Source: Anaerobiospirillum thomasii (lineage in GTDB: Bacteria > Pseudomonadota > Gammaproteobacteria > Enterobacterales > Succinivibrionaceae). Taken from it: a stretch of DNA of 64,000 bases. A model generated the notes under the pieces. That model searched no databases. It worked only from the letters and a program-made list of their open reading frames with translations, and was not told the origin of the DNA. Every line of letters begins with the position of its first letter. Position 1 is the first letter of the stretch. The translations under genes were made by a program, and so were the position numbers. Of this stretch, positions 11,028-20,134 are shown piece after piece. The stretch lies in the NCBI RefSeq assembly GCF_900445255.1, contig NZ_UAPU01000005.1, forward strand, positions 62,001-126,000. Direction: 5' to 3'.

Positions 11028-11280
11028 ATGTATATAGCCTGAAAATCAACATGTAAAAAATATAATTTGAACATTATAGCAAAATACAACTAAAAACTTA
11101 ATGAGGCATGTCAGATGCAAGCCTTCAGTGCAATAGCTTGATATACTATGGCCTGAATAGTGTAAGACGTGTATTATATGACAAGATTTACAAAGGCACG
11201 TCATGCATACAAGGCAGACATGCGCGTCTTAAATCAACTTTCACAAGAGATAAGCAGGCATTTTAATTTGAGGAGCAAAT

Positions 11281-12534
11281 ATGTCATTTGTCAGCAAGGT
11301 TCAGATCCCAGATGGTAGCAAGATTAGTGTAGATAGCAACAATAAACTTATTGTACCTGATAATCCAATTGTGCCTTTTATCCGCGGTGACGGTATAGGC
11401 GCAGACATTACTCCTGTCATGCGCAAAGTTGTGGATGCAGCTGTAGACAAAGCCTATGGCGGTAAAAGAAAGATTGCCTGGATGGAGATCTTTGCCGGCG
11501 GCAGATCAACTGAGGTCTATGGTGAGGGCGTATGGATGCCTGATGAGACCTATGATTTTATCAAAGACTATCATGTGGCTATCAAGGGTCCTTTAATGAC
11601 ACCTGTAGGCGGCGGCATGAGATCACTTAACGTATCACTGCGTCAGACCTTGGATCTTTATGTCTGTCTGCGTCCTGTACGCTACTTTAAAGGAGTTCCT
11701 TCTCCTGTGCTGCACCCTGAGAAGGTGGATGCCGTAATTTTCAGAGAAAATGCCGAGGACATCTACTGCGGTATTGAGTGGGAGGCAGATTCAGCTGAGG
11801 CCAAGGCTGTCATTGAGTTTTTAGAAAACAAGATGGGCGTTAAAAAGATACGCTTTACCGATATGTGCGGTATTGGTATCAAGCCTATGTCACGTCAGGG
11901 TACAGAAAGACTTATTCGCGCAGCTCTTGAGTACGCTATTGATCATGACAGAAAGTCACTGACCATTGTCCACAAGGGCAATATTATGAAGTTTACCGAA
12001 GGTGCCTTTAAAAAGTGGGGCTATGAGCTTGCAGCCCGTGAGTATGGCGCCAAGGTCAACAACAGCGGTGTCATGACCTTTACCAATCCAAAGACAGGAC
12101 GTGAGATTGTCATTAAAGATGTGATTGCCGACGCTTTCTTACAGAATATTCTGCTCTATCCTCAGGATTATGATGTAGTAGCCTGCATGAACTTAAACGG
12201 TGATTATGTATCAGATGCCTTAGCTGCCGAGGTTGGCGGTATTGGTATTGCCCCTGGAGCCAATATTGGTACAGGCGTTGCCATCTTTGAGGCCACCCAT
12301 GGTACAGCACCTACCATAGCAGGCAAGGGTCTGGCCAATCCTGGTTCTATTATTCTCTCAGCTGAGCTTATGCTGCGCTATATGGGCTGGGAGGAGGCCT
12401 CAGATCTTATAGTCTCTGGTATGGAAAAGGCTATTCTCTCAAAGAGAGTAACTTCAGATTTTGCAGGTCTCATGGAAGGGGCCTGTCAGATAAGCACCGA
12501 TGAATTTGGTGATGAAATAATAAAAAATATGTAG
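11281..12534 (+). CDS. icd: Isocitrate dehydrogenase with NAD-type cofactor residues
   Basis: Oxidative decarboxylation of isocitrate to 2-oxoglutarate in the TCA cycle. The 417 residues align end to end with E. coli Icd (416). [18 protein letters not shown] holds the substrate Ser that AceK phosphorylates in E. coli, and [23 protein letters not shown] the metal-binding region. The cofactor pocket is unlike E. coli: Lys344, Tyr345, Val351, Tyr391 and Arg395, which set NADP preference, read Thr345, Ile346, Ala352, Ser392 and Gly396 here. Ile and Ala at two of these positions are typical of NAD-using enzymes. An AGGAG site lies 5 bases before the ATG. It is divergent from nudJ and 35 bp ahead of the M48 protease gene. 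The stop codon is TAG. Confidence 0.95.
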   Translation: MSFVSKVQIPDGSKISVDSNNKLIVPDNPIVPFIRGDGIGADITPVMRKVVDAAVDKAYGGKRKIAWMEIFAGGRSTEVYGEGVWMPDETYDFIKDYHVAIKGPLMTPVGGGMRSLNVSLRQTLDLYVCLRPVRYFKGVPSPVLHPEKVDAVIFRENAEDIYCGIEWEADSAEAKAVIEFLENKMGVKKIRFTDMCGIGIKPMSRQGTERLIRAALEYAIDHDRKSLTIVHKGNIMKFTEGAFKKWGYELAAREYGAKVNNSGVMTFTNPKTGREIVIKDVIADAFLQNILLYPQDYDVVACMNLNGDYVSDALAAEVGGIGIAPGANIGTGVAIFEATHGTAPTIAGKGLANPGSIILSAELMLRYMGWEEASDLIVSGMEKAILSKRVTSDFAGLMEGACQISTDEFGDEIIKNM

Positions 12535-12569
12535 TTTTTAACTCATAGTATGAGGAGATATATTAAGTT

Positions 12570-13370
12570 ATGAAGAATCTGCTAAAGAAAACAGCTCTGA
12601 GCTTAGCTATTGCCATGGCTTTAACTTCATGCGAGAGCACTACATTAGGCGGTGTGTCTGGCAATGACAGATCACAGCTTATGCTTGTAGATTCAGCCGA
12701 GGTCAATGCCAAGGCTGAGCAGGGCTATGCTGATGTACTGCGTCAGGCCAAGGCACAGAATGCTCTTAACACTGATAAGAAAATGACCAGGAGGGTTAAA
12801 AAGATTGCCGATCGCATTATTGCCCAGGCTCCATCTTTCAGACCTGACTGCGCCAACTGGAAGTGGGAGGTTAATGTCATAAATTCAGATGAGCTTAATG
12901 CCTGGTGTATGCCTGGCGGCAAGATTGCTGTCTATACAGGTATTGTAAAGCAGCTCAAGCTTACTGATGATGAAATTGCCGTCATTATTGGCCATGAGGT
13001 AACTCATGCCCTGCGTGAGCACTCACGTGAGCAGATGAGTACACAGATGCTCAAAAACTCAGCACTGAGCATTGCCTCAATTTTTGTGGACAGCTCTATC
13101 ATAGGTATAAGTGATACTTTAGCTGATTTAGGTCTGATGCTGCCGTTTTCAAGATCACATGAAACCGAGGCAGATGAAATTGGTCTTGAGCTGACCCACA
13201 AGGCAGGCTATAACGTTGATGCCGGTGTCTCTGTCTGGAAGAAGATGGCAGCTATAGGCGGTGAGAAACCACCTGCAATTTTAAGCACCCATCCTTCAGA
13301 TGAGGACAGACTTGCAAATCTTGACCGTCTGGCCAAGATTATAAAAGAGGGCAAGAGCGAGAAGAAATAG
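12570..13370 (+). CDS. M48 family zinc metalloprotease, lipoprotein (LoiP-like)
   Basis: A 266-residue periplasmic or membrane-anchored zinc protease. The signal peptide ends with the lipobox ALTSC at about residues 17-21, so the mature protein should be lipidated at Cys. The catalytic motif HEVTH lies in GHEVTHALREH at about residue 145, and the third ligand Glu in ETEADEIGLEL at about 195. The length matches E. coli LoiP (YggG), an outer-membrane stress protease. The start follows GAGGAGATAT. It lies 35 bp after icd and may share its transcript; a terminator follows. Confidence 0.88.
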   Translation: MKNLLKKTALSLAIAMALTSCESTTLGGVSGNDRSQLMLVDSAEVNAKAEQGYADVLRQAKAQNALNTDKKMTRRVKKIADRIIAQAPSFRPDCANWKWEVNVINSDELNAWCMPGGKIAVYTGIVKQLKLTDDEIAVIIGHEVTHALREHSREQMSTQMLKNSALSIASIFVDSSIIGISDTLADLGLMLPFSRSHETEADEIGLELTHKAGYNVDAGVSVWKKMAAIGGEKPPAILSTHPSDEDRLANLDRLAKIIKEGKSEKK

Positions 13371-13416
13371 AGTCTGATCTCTACTTTTTTATATTAGCTC
13401 AGTCATAGCTTTATAT

Positions 13417-14313
13417 TTAGCCGAGAAAATCTAAAATCTCGGCTTTTTTTATTGCATAAATCTCATCGGCAAGAGTTACCAGATCTTCCATCTTTGAAAA
13501 ATCATCAGGTGAGATAAGATTATCCTGCTCAAAGTTGATACGCAAAAGCTGACCTGGCGGCAATAGCTCGCGTACTCTTTCATAGGTGGTCTGTGACTGC
13601 ACCGAGGCTACAAATTCTGTAAGTGTTCTTACCTTCCAGCCGTTGATAAGTCCCCAGCGTACAGTTTCATGGTCATAGCATTTGTTAAAATGTCCTGTAC
13701 CAATAGAGAGTATCTTTATATTCTCAAGTTTAACCCCGCACTGACTTAGACTTTTAGTAAGGGCCAGCGCACTTGGATTGTTGGCATGCAGTCCGCCGTC
13801 AGCTAAAAGTTTGCCATCAATCACTACAGGGTCAAAAAAGGTAGGGGCGGCACAGGAGGCCATGACGGCCTCATAGACTCTATGTGTACGGCTGTTTTCA
13901 AAGGAGCTGAAGATATAGGCCGAGCCGTCTTTAATATTGGTTGCAGGGATGACAAGAGGTATATGTACATCGTAAAGACGCTTTTTGCCCATGATATGGC
14001 GCAGCACTACCTTTAATCTGTCGTTGTCATAGGGACTGTGCAGAGCCTTTTCTATAAGCTTTGGGGTAAATTTAAGGCGTCTTTTGAAAATATGGCGGCT
14101 GGCGCTTAGATAGAAATTGACTATATCGCAGCATGTGTAGTTAAGAGACAGACAGGCTGCAATTATAGATCCTGTAGAGGTGCCGCTTAGCATATCAAAC
14201 TTTGCAGCAACAGGGGTTTTAAGATCCTGTTCTATATTGTGCAGTATGCGTGAGGCAAAGACACCGCGAATGCCGCCGCCGTCAATGGAGAGTATGGTGA
14301 AAAAACGCGCCAT
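13417..14313 (-). CDS. Patatin-like phospholipase
   Basis: A 298-residue lipid acyl hydrolase with the patatin fold. The oxyanion motif is DGGGIRGVF at about residues 10-18, the nucleophile elbow GTSTG at about 44-48 supplies the catalytic Ser, and LADGGLHANNP at about 170 supplies the catalytic Asp. No signal peptide is seen, so it is probably cytoplasmic or peripheral. Proteins of this general type occur as plain phospholipases and as CBASS effectors (CapV). No cyclase or other defence gene is beside it, so the lipase reading is safer. Its 3' end lies inside the terminator of the converging protease gene. Confidence 0.85.
   Translation of the reverse strand: MARFFTILSIDGGGIRGVFASRILHNIEQDLKTPVAAKFDMLSGTSTGSIIAACLSLNYTCCDIVNFYLSASRHIFKRRLKFTPKLIEKALHSPYDNDRLKVVLRHIMGKKRLYDVHIPLVIPATNIKDGSAYIFSSFENSRTHRVYEAVMASCAAPTFFDPVVIDGKLLADGGLHANNPSALALTKSLSQCGVKLENIKILSIGTGHFNKCYDHETVRWGLINGWKVRTLTEFVASVQSQTTYERVRELLPPGQLLRINFEQDNLISPDDFSKMEDLVTLADEIYAIKKAEILDFLG
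13419..13450 (+). terminator. Terminator overlapping the 3' end of the opposite gene
   Basis: AGCCGAGA pairs with TCTCGGCT, followed by a run of T on the plus strand. It should end icd-protease transcripts. The same bases encode the last nine or so residues (AEILDFLG plus stop) of the patatin-like protein on the minus strand. Confidence 0.85.
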
Positions 14314-14535
14314 GGTATCAATTAAATCTTAACTTACAACAGTTTATCTCTTATAGAGCTTTTTAGTGTAATACAAAAGTCAGGCTCTGTGCACAAGAAG
14401 ATGGCGTAAATGGGACAAGGGCGGGTGTTTTAATATAAAGTGCAAAAAATTTGCATATAATAAAGTTTTTAATTTACAATGCCGATAGCATAAAACTGTA
14501 CTATCTTAGAGAGAAAATTTTTAAAGGTGTTAACT

Positions 14536-16035
14536 GTGTCACAAAAATATAAAACTCTAATTGGTTCACTGCTGGCTCTGCTGGCATTAGGCTCTGTTTA
14601 TGCCTGGTCACTGTTCAACCGTCCACTTGCTGATAAGTTTGATACCGATCTTGGCAATGTGGCTTTTACCTTTGGTGTTATGTCACTGGCTCTGGCTATT
14701 GGCGGCTCTATCTCAGGTCAGCTCAAGCTTAAAATAGGTATTACCAATGTGGTGATATTAAGTGCCTGTCTGGTTGGAGCAGGCTGTGGCCTGGCTGCCT
14801 TTGCGCCTAATACCATTATTCTATATCTGACAGCAGGTCTGCTTTTAGGACTTGGTGACGGTATGGGCTATATGCTGGTTTTAACCAACTGCGTGCGTTT
14901 TTTCCCAAACAACAAGGGTCTTGTTTCAGCGCTGTCTATTGGTGCCTATGGCGGTGGCTCTCTTATCTTTAAGATGTTAGACAGCTTTATGATGAGCTCC
15001 TATGGTATTGAGACTGCACTTTTAGTCTGGGGTATTGTAGCCTCAACTGTCACAGCCTTTGGTGCCATGCTTATCTATGATTCAATTCACTCCATCAAGG
15101 ATAATAAGAAGGTCGTTCATTTAAGAGATTTTGATTTAAAACAGTCAATTAAAACCAAGGAATACTGGATTTTATCTGCCATGTTCTTTATTGACTGTAT
15201 GTGTGGTCTGTATGTTATCGGTGTGGTCTCAGACATTGGTACCAATTTTGTAAACTTAAGTTTTGATGATGCTGCCGCAGCCGTATCTGTAGTGGCTCTG
15301 TCCAATATTTTAGGCCGTCTTATCATGGGAATGCTCTCAGACAAGCTGCCGCGTATCAGGCTTATTACCTTTGATCAGGTATTATCCCTCATAGCTATGC
15401 TGATCTTACTGCTCCTGCCTGTGGATAAGACAGTATTTTATATCTGTGTGGCTTTAATTGCCTTCTCCTTTGGCGGTACACTGACTATCTATCCGTCAAT
15501 AGTTTCAGACTTCTTTGGTCTTAAGAACTTTGCCAAAAACTATGGACTTTTATATTTAGGCTTTGGTATAGGCTCATTGAGCGGCTCTATCATTGCCATT
15601 GCTCTTGGCAGCTTTACTATTACCTTTGTCATTATTGCTGTGCTGTTGGTTATTGCCATTGTGCTTTCACTTATGGTGGTGCTGCCAGCCGATCTGCAAA
15701 AGGGTCATAAAAAGCTTGTCTCTGAAAACAAGCTTAACAATGCATCAGCTGTGGTTAAAGATACAGTTATCATTGGTGATGATAAAAAGGATGATATGAG
15801 CAATGATGCTGCAGCAGATACAAATGTAACTGATGACAATAGCTCTTTAGATGACAAGGTAGCATCTGATAACAAAGATGAGAGATCAGATCTGAAGGAA
15901 TCTGCTGACACAGAGGATAAGGCTCAGGAGTTAAAGACTGATGCAAAAGACTCAACAAAAGATACTGATGCTCCAAGGAGTAAGCTATCTGATAAAGATG
16001 CCAATGAAAAGAGCATATCAGATAGCAGTAGATAG
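14536..16035 (+). CDS. OFA-type major facilitator transporter with acidic tail
   Basis: A 12-helix inner-membrane carrier resembling the oxalate/formate antiporter family; the substrate is unknown. The N-terminus GSLLALLALGSVYAWSLFNRPL and SGQLKLKIG follow the family pattern, and LGRLIMGMLSDKLPRIR is the second-half loop motif. Membrane segments end near residue 395. A hydrophilic tail of about 100 residues, rich in Asp, Lys and Ser, follows and is not part of the family fold. I chose the GTG at 14536, eight bases after AAAGG; a GTG three codons earlier is open but overlaps that site. A terminator lies in the 102-bp repeat just downstream. Confidence 0.82.
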   Translation: MSQKYKTLIGSLLALLALGSVYAWSLFNRPLADKFDTDLGNVAFTFGVMSLALAIGGSISGQLKLKIGITNVVILSACLVGAGCGLAAFAPNTIILYLTAGLLLGLGDGMGYMLVLTNCVRFFPNNKGLVSALSIGAYGGGSLIFKMLDSFMMSSYGIETALLVWGIVASTVTAFGAMLIYDSIHSIKDNKKVVHLRDFDLKQSIKTKEYWILSAMFFIDCMCGLYVIGVVSDIGTNFVNLSFDDAAAAVSVVALSNILGRLIMGMLSDKLPRIRLITFDQVLSLIAMLILLLLPVDKTVFYICVALIAFSFGGTLTIYPSIVSDFFGLKNFAKNYGLLYLGFGIGSLSGSIIAIALGSFTITFVIIAVLLVIAIVLSLMVVLPADLQKGHKKLVSENKLNNASAVVKDTVIIGDDKKDDMSNDAAADTNVTDDNSSLDDKVASDNKDERSDLKESADTEDKAQELKTDAKDSTKDTDAPRSKLSDKDANEKSISDSSR

Positions 16036-16036
16036 A

Positions 16037-16138
16037 TTTATATGTAATAAATCTCCTATAGTTTGTGTTTAAACTTATAAGTAAAAAGGTCGCAGACGCG
16101 GCCTTTTTTTTACGTGCGCATCAGGCAGAGAAAAGGTC
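16037..16138 (+). repeat. 102-bp direct repeat (target duplication), left copy
   Basis: Identical base for base to 18609-18710 and directly abutting the left tip of the IS1634-type element. It contains the terminator that follows the OFA transporter (AAAGGTCGC, loop, GCGGCCTTTTTTTT). Confidence 0.92.
16080..16112 (+). terminator. Rho-independent terminator after the OFA transporter
   Basis: AAAGGTCGC pairs with GCGGCCTTT (one G-U pair) around AGAC, followed by eight T. A second identical copy was made at 18653-18684 by the IS insertion. Confidence 0.85.
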
Positions 16139-18608
16139 CCCGAGTTTGACAGTTTGTAATCACGACAATTAATACAATTGGCTTTCCATCGAGGATCGCC
16201 AATTTTTTTTGACTAAAAACTTATTGAATTCTATTATTGCAAACTATTGCGAATTTTATAGATACAATATATAATGGTGCTATAGTTAAGCTTATAGGGG
16301 GTCTTGCTATGTCTACTATTGTCGCCGTTAAAAAAACTAAAGGCGTCCAATATGTCTCCATTGTTGAGGTTACATCTATAAAGGTTAATGGTGTCAAAAA
16401 GCAAAAACAGAAGACTATTAAATCTCTTGGACCATTAGATAAGCTTCTTGAGAAAGATCCTGATGCCTTAACCAAATTACGCAAGGAATATCAAACCCCT
16501 ACTTTAAAATATAGAGAGCAAAGGGCAGATCTAGTTGAGAAACATATTAAAGGCATTGATATTACCCAGGCAGATTTACAAAGAAAGACCGTATCCATAA
16601 GTCTTAACTATGGGCTTTGGGCTTTAAAACCTTTATGGGATAACGTACTGACATTAAAGCGTCATATTTACTATATTCAGAACAGTAAAAGCTCTGTACA
16701 GTTTGATGTAAATGCTGTGTTATCTTATCTGACTTTTCTAAAGGTGGTTGATCCAAAATCTCAGTTTAAGGCCTTTAATCATCAAACAAAGTTTTTATGT
16801 TCGCCTCTTAAGGATATAGGCTTGCACGACCTATACAGGGCTTTGGGCTTTGCCCATAAGTTTAAGGATGAAATTTTTATCCATATACACAATCGTATCT
16901 GTGATAATTTCAATCGCTCGATGACCATGGTCTTCTATGACTGCACTAACTGCTATTTTGAGTCACCATATGATGATAAACAGCTTTTAGAGCGTAAGGT
17001 AATCAACTATATCAAGGCTCAAAAACTTAATGATGGTATGTCACTTAAGGAGTTTGAGGAGTACATTAATTCTCAGGAATTTAGTGATGCCTTTACAACC
17101 AAGTTCAATGAAGCCATAGATGATGGTGAGCAACTTGTACGTATGCATGGTTTATCGAAGGAGCATAGGTTTGACTTACCACTAATTTCTGTAGCTTTAG
17201 TCATTGATGATAAAGGCATACCAATTGATTTTGAAATTTTTGCAGGAAATACCTCAGAGTATAAGACTTTACCTGTTCTTATTGAGCAGATGAAGGGTAA
17301 ATATGACATTAAAACAGCAGTCGTTGTTGCAGATAGAGGGCTAAACTCACTTGGTAACCTTTTAAATCTTTTAGATCACAAACTTGGTTTTATTGTAGCT
17401 CAAAAGGTTACTGCGCTTAGCAGTGAACTTGAATCTCAGATGCTAGATCTTAAATCATACACTAAGACCTGTGCACAGGATACCAATATACGAGCTTCTG
17501 ATGTAAGCTTTATCGATATATTTGATGAAAATCTTGATTATATTGATAAAGAAATAAATACATACGGGGCTAATAATCTGTACTACCGTAAACTTCCATA
17601 TGTAAAGAGCGGTTATATTACCGACCCATCAACAGGTAAAAAGCGTAAGGAAAAAGTAGAATGTCAGATTGTCTTTACCTTTAGTGAGTCTCGTAAAAAA
17701 AGAGATATAGCACAACTTGAGAGTGATATTATCAAAGCGCGCAAAGCTGTTGAGGACCAAAAAGATATGGCCCCCGTATGTAGCTCTGGCTGGCGTTCTA
17801 TAGTACAGGTAAAAGTTACAGATGCAGACAGTGCACAGGGTAAAAAAGAAAGCCTGTATATAGCAAAGGGATTAAAGGAAGAGCTAATTAAAAAGCGCAG
17901 GCGTCTTGCCGGCTTTAGTGCTATGGTTTATAAAAAACCTGAAGATATAAAAGAAGAGCTTAATGATGCTGATATTCTGAGCTCTTACAAAAAGCTTGTG
18001 CGTATTGAGGATTGCTTTAGAGTAATGAAAAGCAATTTTTCAATAAGACCTATGTTTGTGAGAAATAAAGAGCATATTTCAGGACATATCTCAATTTGTG
18101 TTATGGCTTTGATCTTATTGCGCATATTACAAATCAAGATTGAAGAAAGTGGCAATAAACTTAGTGTAGATGAAATAAGCAGTGCTTTAAGAAACGCCAA
18201 TATAGTAGCTCATAGCTCTAATGGTATTGATGGATATTTTACTAATGCCCAATGTCACGACAACATTTATTCTATTGAAAACACAAAGATAGATCCTCTT
18301 GATCCTATGCTTACTCCTATTGATAGATATATTAATAAATTAAAAAATGGGCAAAGTCATATAGATATTATTCTGAAATCTGTCAATTTGGCTTCATTGA
18401 TTGGAGCTATGAATGCAAAGGATGTAGCAAGAAGCCTAAAGGTTTTTGGTGGCTATGAACAACTAGTCGGTGCTGACAACTGCAAGATTCAATCTTATAT
18501 GGCTCAGGCATAATTCGCAATAAAGAGATTCACAAAATAAAAACGCTATGATGGCGATTTATATGCCGTTTATAGCGTTTTTTAATTTTTAATACTGTTA
18601 AACTCGGG
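16139..18608 (+). mobile_element. IS1634-type insertion sequence, complete
   Basis: A 2470-bp element bounded by terminal inverted repeats: CCCGAGTTTGACAGT at the left tip and CCCGAGTTTAACAGT read inward from the right tip (14 of 15 match). It carries one transposase gene. Both tips abut identical 102-bp direct repeats. Long target duplications of variable length have been reported for IS1634 of Mycoplasma mycoides, so this pattern supports the family call. Because both copies remain identical, the insertion is probably recent. Confidence 0.9.
16309..18513 (+). CDS. IS1634 family transposase
   Basis: A 734-residue DDE transposase of the IS4 superfamily. The first Asp lies in TMVFYDCTNCYFES, the second in VVVADRGLNSLGN, and the catalytic Glu region in LVRIEDCFRVMKSNFSIRPMFVRN, with the helix that follows it (HISGHISICVMALILLRIL). 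A long N-terminal DNA-binding region precedes the core. A frame extends 24 codons upstream, but the ATG at 16309 is preceded by a GGGGG site at good spacing and starts MSTIVAVKKTKG, as the family does. The frame is intact, so the element may be active. Confidence 0.9.
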   Translation: MSTIVAVKKTKGVQYVSIVEVTSIKVNGVKKQKQKTIKSLGPLDKLLEKDPDALTKLRKEYQTPTLKYREQRADLVEKHIKGIDITQADLQRKTVSISLNYGLWALKPLWDNVLTLKRHIYYIQNSKSSVQFDVNAVLSYLTFLKVVDPKSQFKAFNHQTKFLCSPLKDIGLHDLYRALGFAHKFKDEIFIHIHNRICDNFNRSMTMVFYDCTNCYFESPYDDKQLLERKVINYIKAQKLNDGMSLKEFEEYINSQEFSDAFTTKFNEAIDDGEQLVRMHGLSKEHRFDLPLISVALVIDDKGIPIDFEIFAGNTSEYKTLPVLIEQMKGKYDIKTAVVVADRGLNSLGNLLNLLDHKLGFIVAQKVTALSSELESQMLDLKSYTKTCAQDTNIRASDVSFIDIFDENLDYIDKEINTYGANNLYYRKLPYVKSGYITDPSTGKKRKEKVECQIVFTFSESRKKRDIAQLESDIIKARKAVEDQKDMAPVCSSGWRSIVQVKVTDADSAQGKKESLYIAKGLKEELIKKRRRLAGFSAMVYKKPEDIKEELNDADILSSYKKLVRIEDCFRVMKSNFSIRPMFVRNKEHISGHISICVMALILLRILQIKIEESGNKLSVDEISSALRNANIVAHSSNGIDGYFTNAQCHDNIYSIENTKIDPLDPMLTPIDRYINKLKNGQSHIDIILKSVNLASLIGAMNAKDVARSLKVFGGYEQLVGADNCKIQSYMAQA

Positions 18609-18710
18609 TTTATATGTAATAAATCTCCTATAGTTTGTGTTTAAACTTATAAGTAAAAAGGTCGCAGACGCGGCCTTTTTTTTACGTGCGCATCAGGCAG
18701 AGAAAAGGTC
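18609..18710 (+). repeat. 102-bp direct repeat (target duplication), right copy
   Basis: Perfect copy of 16037-16138 at the right tip of the IS1634-type element. Removing the IS and one copy restores a continuous OFA-transporter 3' flank. Confidence 0.92.
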
Positions 18711-18913
18711 ATATGATCAGGATACAAGATGGCGCTTTTTAGCATAAGGCCTATAGGCTGGATAATTTTATATGCAAAAAGGGCGCCTTTATATATGCTT
18801 TACATTCTCTGCTGCTCTTTACAGACAGCTGCAGGTAGCTCTTATTTTTACTTATATAAGATGTACAGGTTAAACAGGGGGTGGCTTTATAAAAATAGCG
18901 GGCATGAAAAGAG

Positions 18914-18946
18914 GGCAAACCATGGATATTATTCATTTGGTTTGCC
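18914..18946 (-). terminator. Terminator of infA
   Basis: GGCAAACCA and TGGTTTGCC form a 9-bp stem; read leftward it is followed by TCTTTTC. It lies about 30 bp past the infA stop codon. Between the right IS repeat and this hairpin (18711-18913) I see no gene. Confidence 0.75.
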
Positions 18947-18976
18947 TGTCTTTAATCAGTGATTTGAATTTGTAGT

Positions 18977-19195
18977 TTAGCGAGCTCTGAAGGTGATACG
19001 GCCTTTGCTCAGATCATATGGGGTGATCTGCACGGTAACTTTGTCGCCGGTTAAAATTCTGATGTAGTTTTTACGCATCTTGCCAGAGATATGGGCAATA
19101 ACTACGTGACCATTTTCAAGCTCTACACGAAAAGCTGTGTTTGGCAGGGTTTCAAGTACAGTACCCTGCATCTCAATACTTTCTTCTTTAGCCAT
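18977..19195 (-). CDS. infA: Translation initiation factor IF-1
   Basis: A 72-residue S1-like OB-fold protein that binds the 30S A site during initiation. The sequence begins [19 protein letters not shown] and ends [13 protein letters not shown], both typical of bacterial IF-1, and the length is exact. It is a single-gene unit with its own downstream hairpin. Confidence 0.97.
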   Translation of the reverse strand: MAKEESIEMQGTVLETLPNTAFRVELENGHVVIAHISGKMRKNYIRILTGDKVTVQITPYDLSKGRITFRAR

Positions 19196-19515
19196 AAAAT
19201 CTGCTTTTAAAAAATCCTACAAAATGGGAAACAAAAACCTGCGCTATTATACACAAAAAAGAGGGCATACTCTAGATTTGCACGCCATTAAAACAAGAAA
19301 TATCGCATATATGTGCCTATTTTAGATCACATTTATCAGAAATTTAAAAAAGCAGTGGAATGAAAAAACTAAATCAGAGCTATTTAGATTATGTATTGTA
19401 TAAGTAGTAAAAAAGTGCACAGGGACTGTGAATATAGGACTGAAAAAAGTTACAATCAGAATAGTATAACAATAATAAAGAGCTTTACGGCCCTTTACAC
19501 ATGGGGGATCGAAAA
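19196..19515. other. Intergenic region upstream of infA and a small membrane gene
   Basis: About 320 bp, AT-rich. It should contain divergent promoters for infA and the 19516 gene. I see no further gene or strong structure. Confidence 0.4.
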
Positions 19516-19875
19516 ATGACATCTGAATTCATGAAACATAAACCACGGACCAACAGTATACCGACCTATAGTTTATATGACTTTGAGGCGTCTTTGAATT
19601 ATAAGCCCATAGAATACTATACATCATTAAGTACAGATGAATACAATAAGCTAGGTACAGAATTAAAGGCTAATATTGAGTTTACTAAATGGGCCTATAA
19701 AATCGGTGTAATTGGAACCTATAGATGCCGCTACATGGTCGACACTTTTACTTTAAAACATAAAATTTATAATTTCTTTCATTGGCAGGTCTTTAATTGG
19801 ATTATTGTACCTGTAACGTCATGTATTTGTATATCGTTTTTTGTTTGGTGGATCCTTGAATTGTTAGGGTTTTAA
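19516..19875 (+). CDS. Small protein with one C-terminal membrane helix, unknown
   Basis: A 119-residue protein of unknown family. It is hydrophilic for about 75 residues and ends with a hydrophobic segment (FNWIIVPVTSCICISFFVWWILELLGF) that should anchor it in the inner membrane. An upstream ATG five codons earlier is open, but GGGGGATCG sits 8 bases before the ATG at 19516, which decides the start. A terminator hairpin follows closely, supporting a real gene. Nothing in the neighbourhood points to a role. Confidence 0.6.
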   Translation: MTSEFMKHKPRTNSIPTYSLYDFEASLNYKPIEYYTSLSTDEYNKLGTELKANIEFTKWAYKIGVIGTYRCRYMVDTFTLKHKIYNFFHWQVFNWIIVPVTSCICISFFVWWILELLGF

Positions 19876-19893
19876 AGATAAATATTTGCTTTT

Positions 19894-19916
19894 AGGGGCT
19901 TTAGTGCCCTTTTTTT
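19894..19916 (+). terminator. Terminator after the small membrane gene
   Basis: GGGGC and GCCCT form a short stem around TTTAGT, followed by seven T. It lies about 20 bp past the stop codon. Confidence 0.7.
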
Positions 19917-20002
19917 ATGTCTGTTATCAAAGTGGGGTGATATGTTTATTTGATGTTAAAAAGTGAAAGAAACGCCATAAAGTTTTGATATAAGAAAGAT
20001 AA

Positions 20003-20134
20003 GACCCTAAAAGGGGCACAACAAAAGGGATCTGGGTCGAAGCTGCAGAAAAAAGTTATGACCTGTGTCAAAGAAGGACCATGTCCCTGCATTTAAATTG
20101 ACTATTAGGGGAGACAGATACCTGTCCTTCTTTT
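20003..20134 (+). ncRNA. Candidate structured RNA ending in a terminator-like stem
   Basis: AAAGAAGGAC at 20070-20079 pairs perfectly with GTCCTTCTTT at 20124-20133. An inner partial stem pairs TGTC-CCT with AGGG-GACA. Upstream, GACCC (20003-20007) can pair with GGGTC (20034-20038), and another GGTC/GACC pair is present. No coding frame explains the stretch. It lies in a 615-bp gap before fabB, so it could be a small RNA or a leader. I do not recognise a known RNA family. Confidence 0.3.

Noticed and set aside
13417-14313. Patatin-like protein as a CBASS effector
   Set aside because: No nucleotide cyclase, ubiquitin-like or HORMA/TRIP13 gene is adjacent; the neighbours are icd, a protease and a transporter.
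18729-18962. Open frames on both strands between the IS and infA
   Set aside because: They overlap each other and the infA terminator, and have no start signals.
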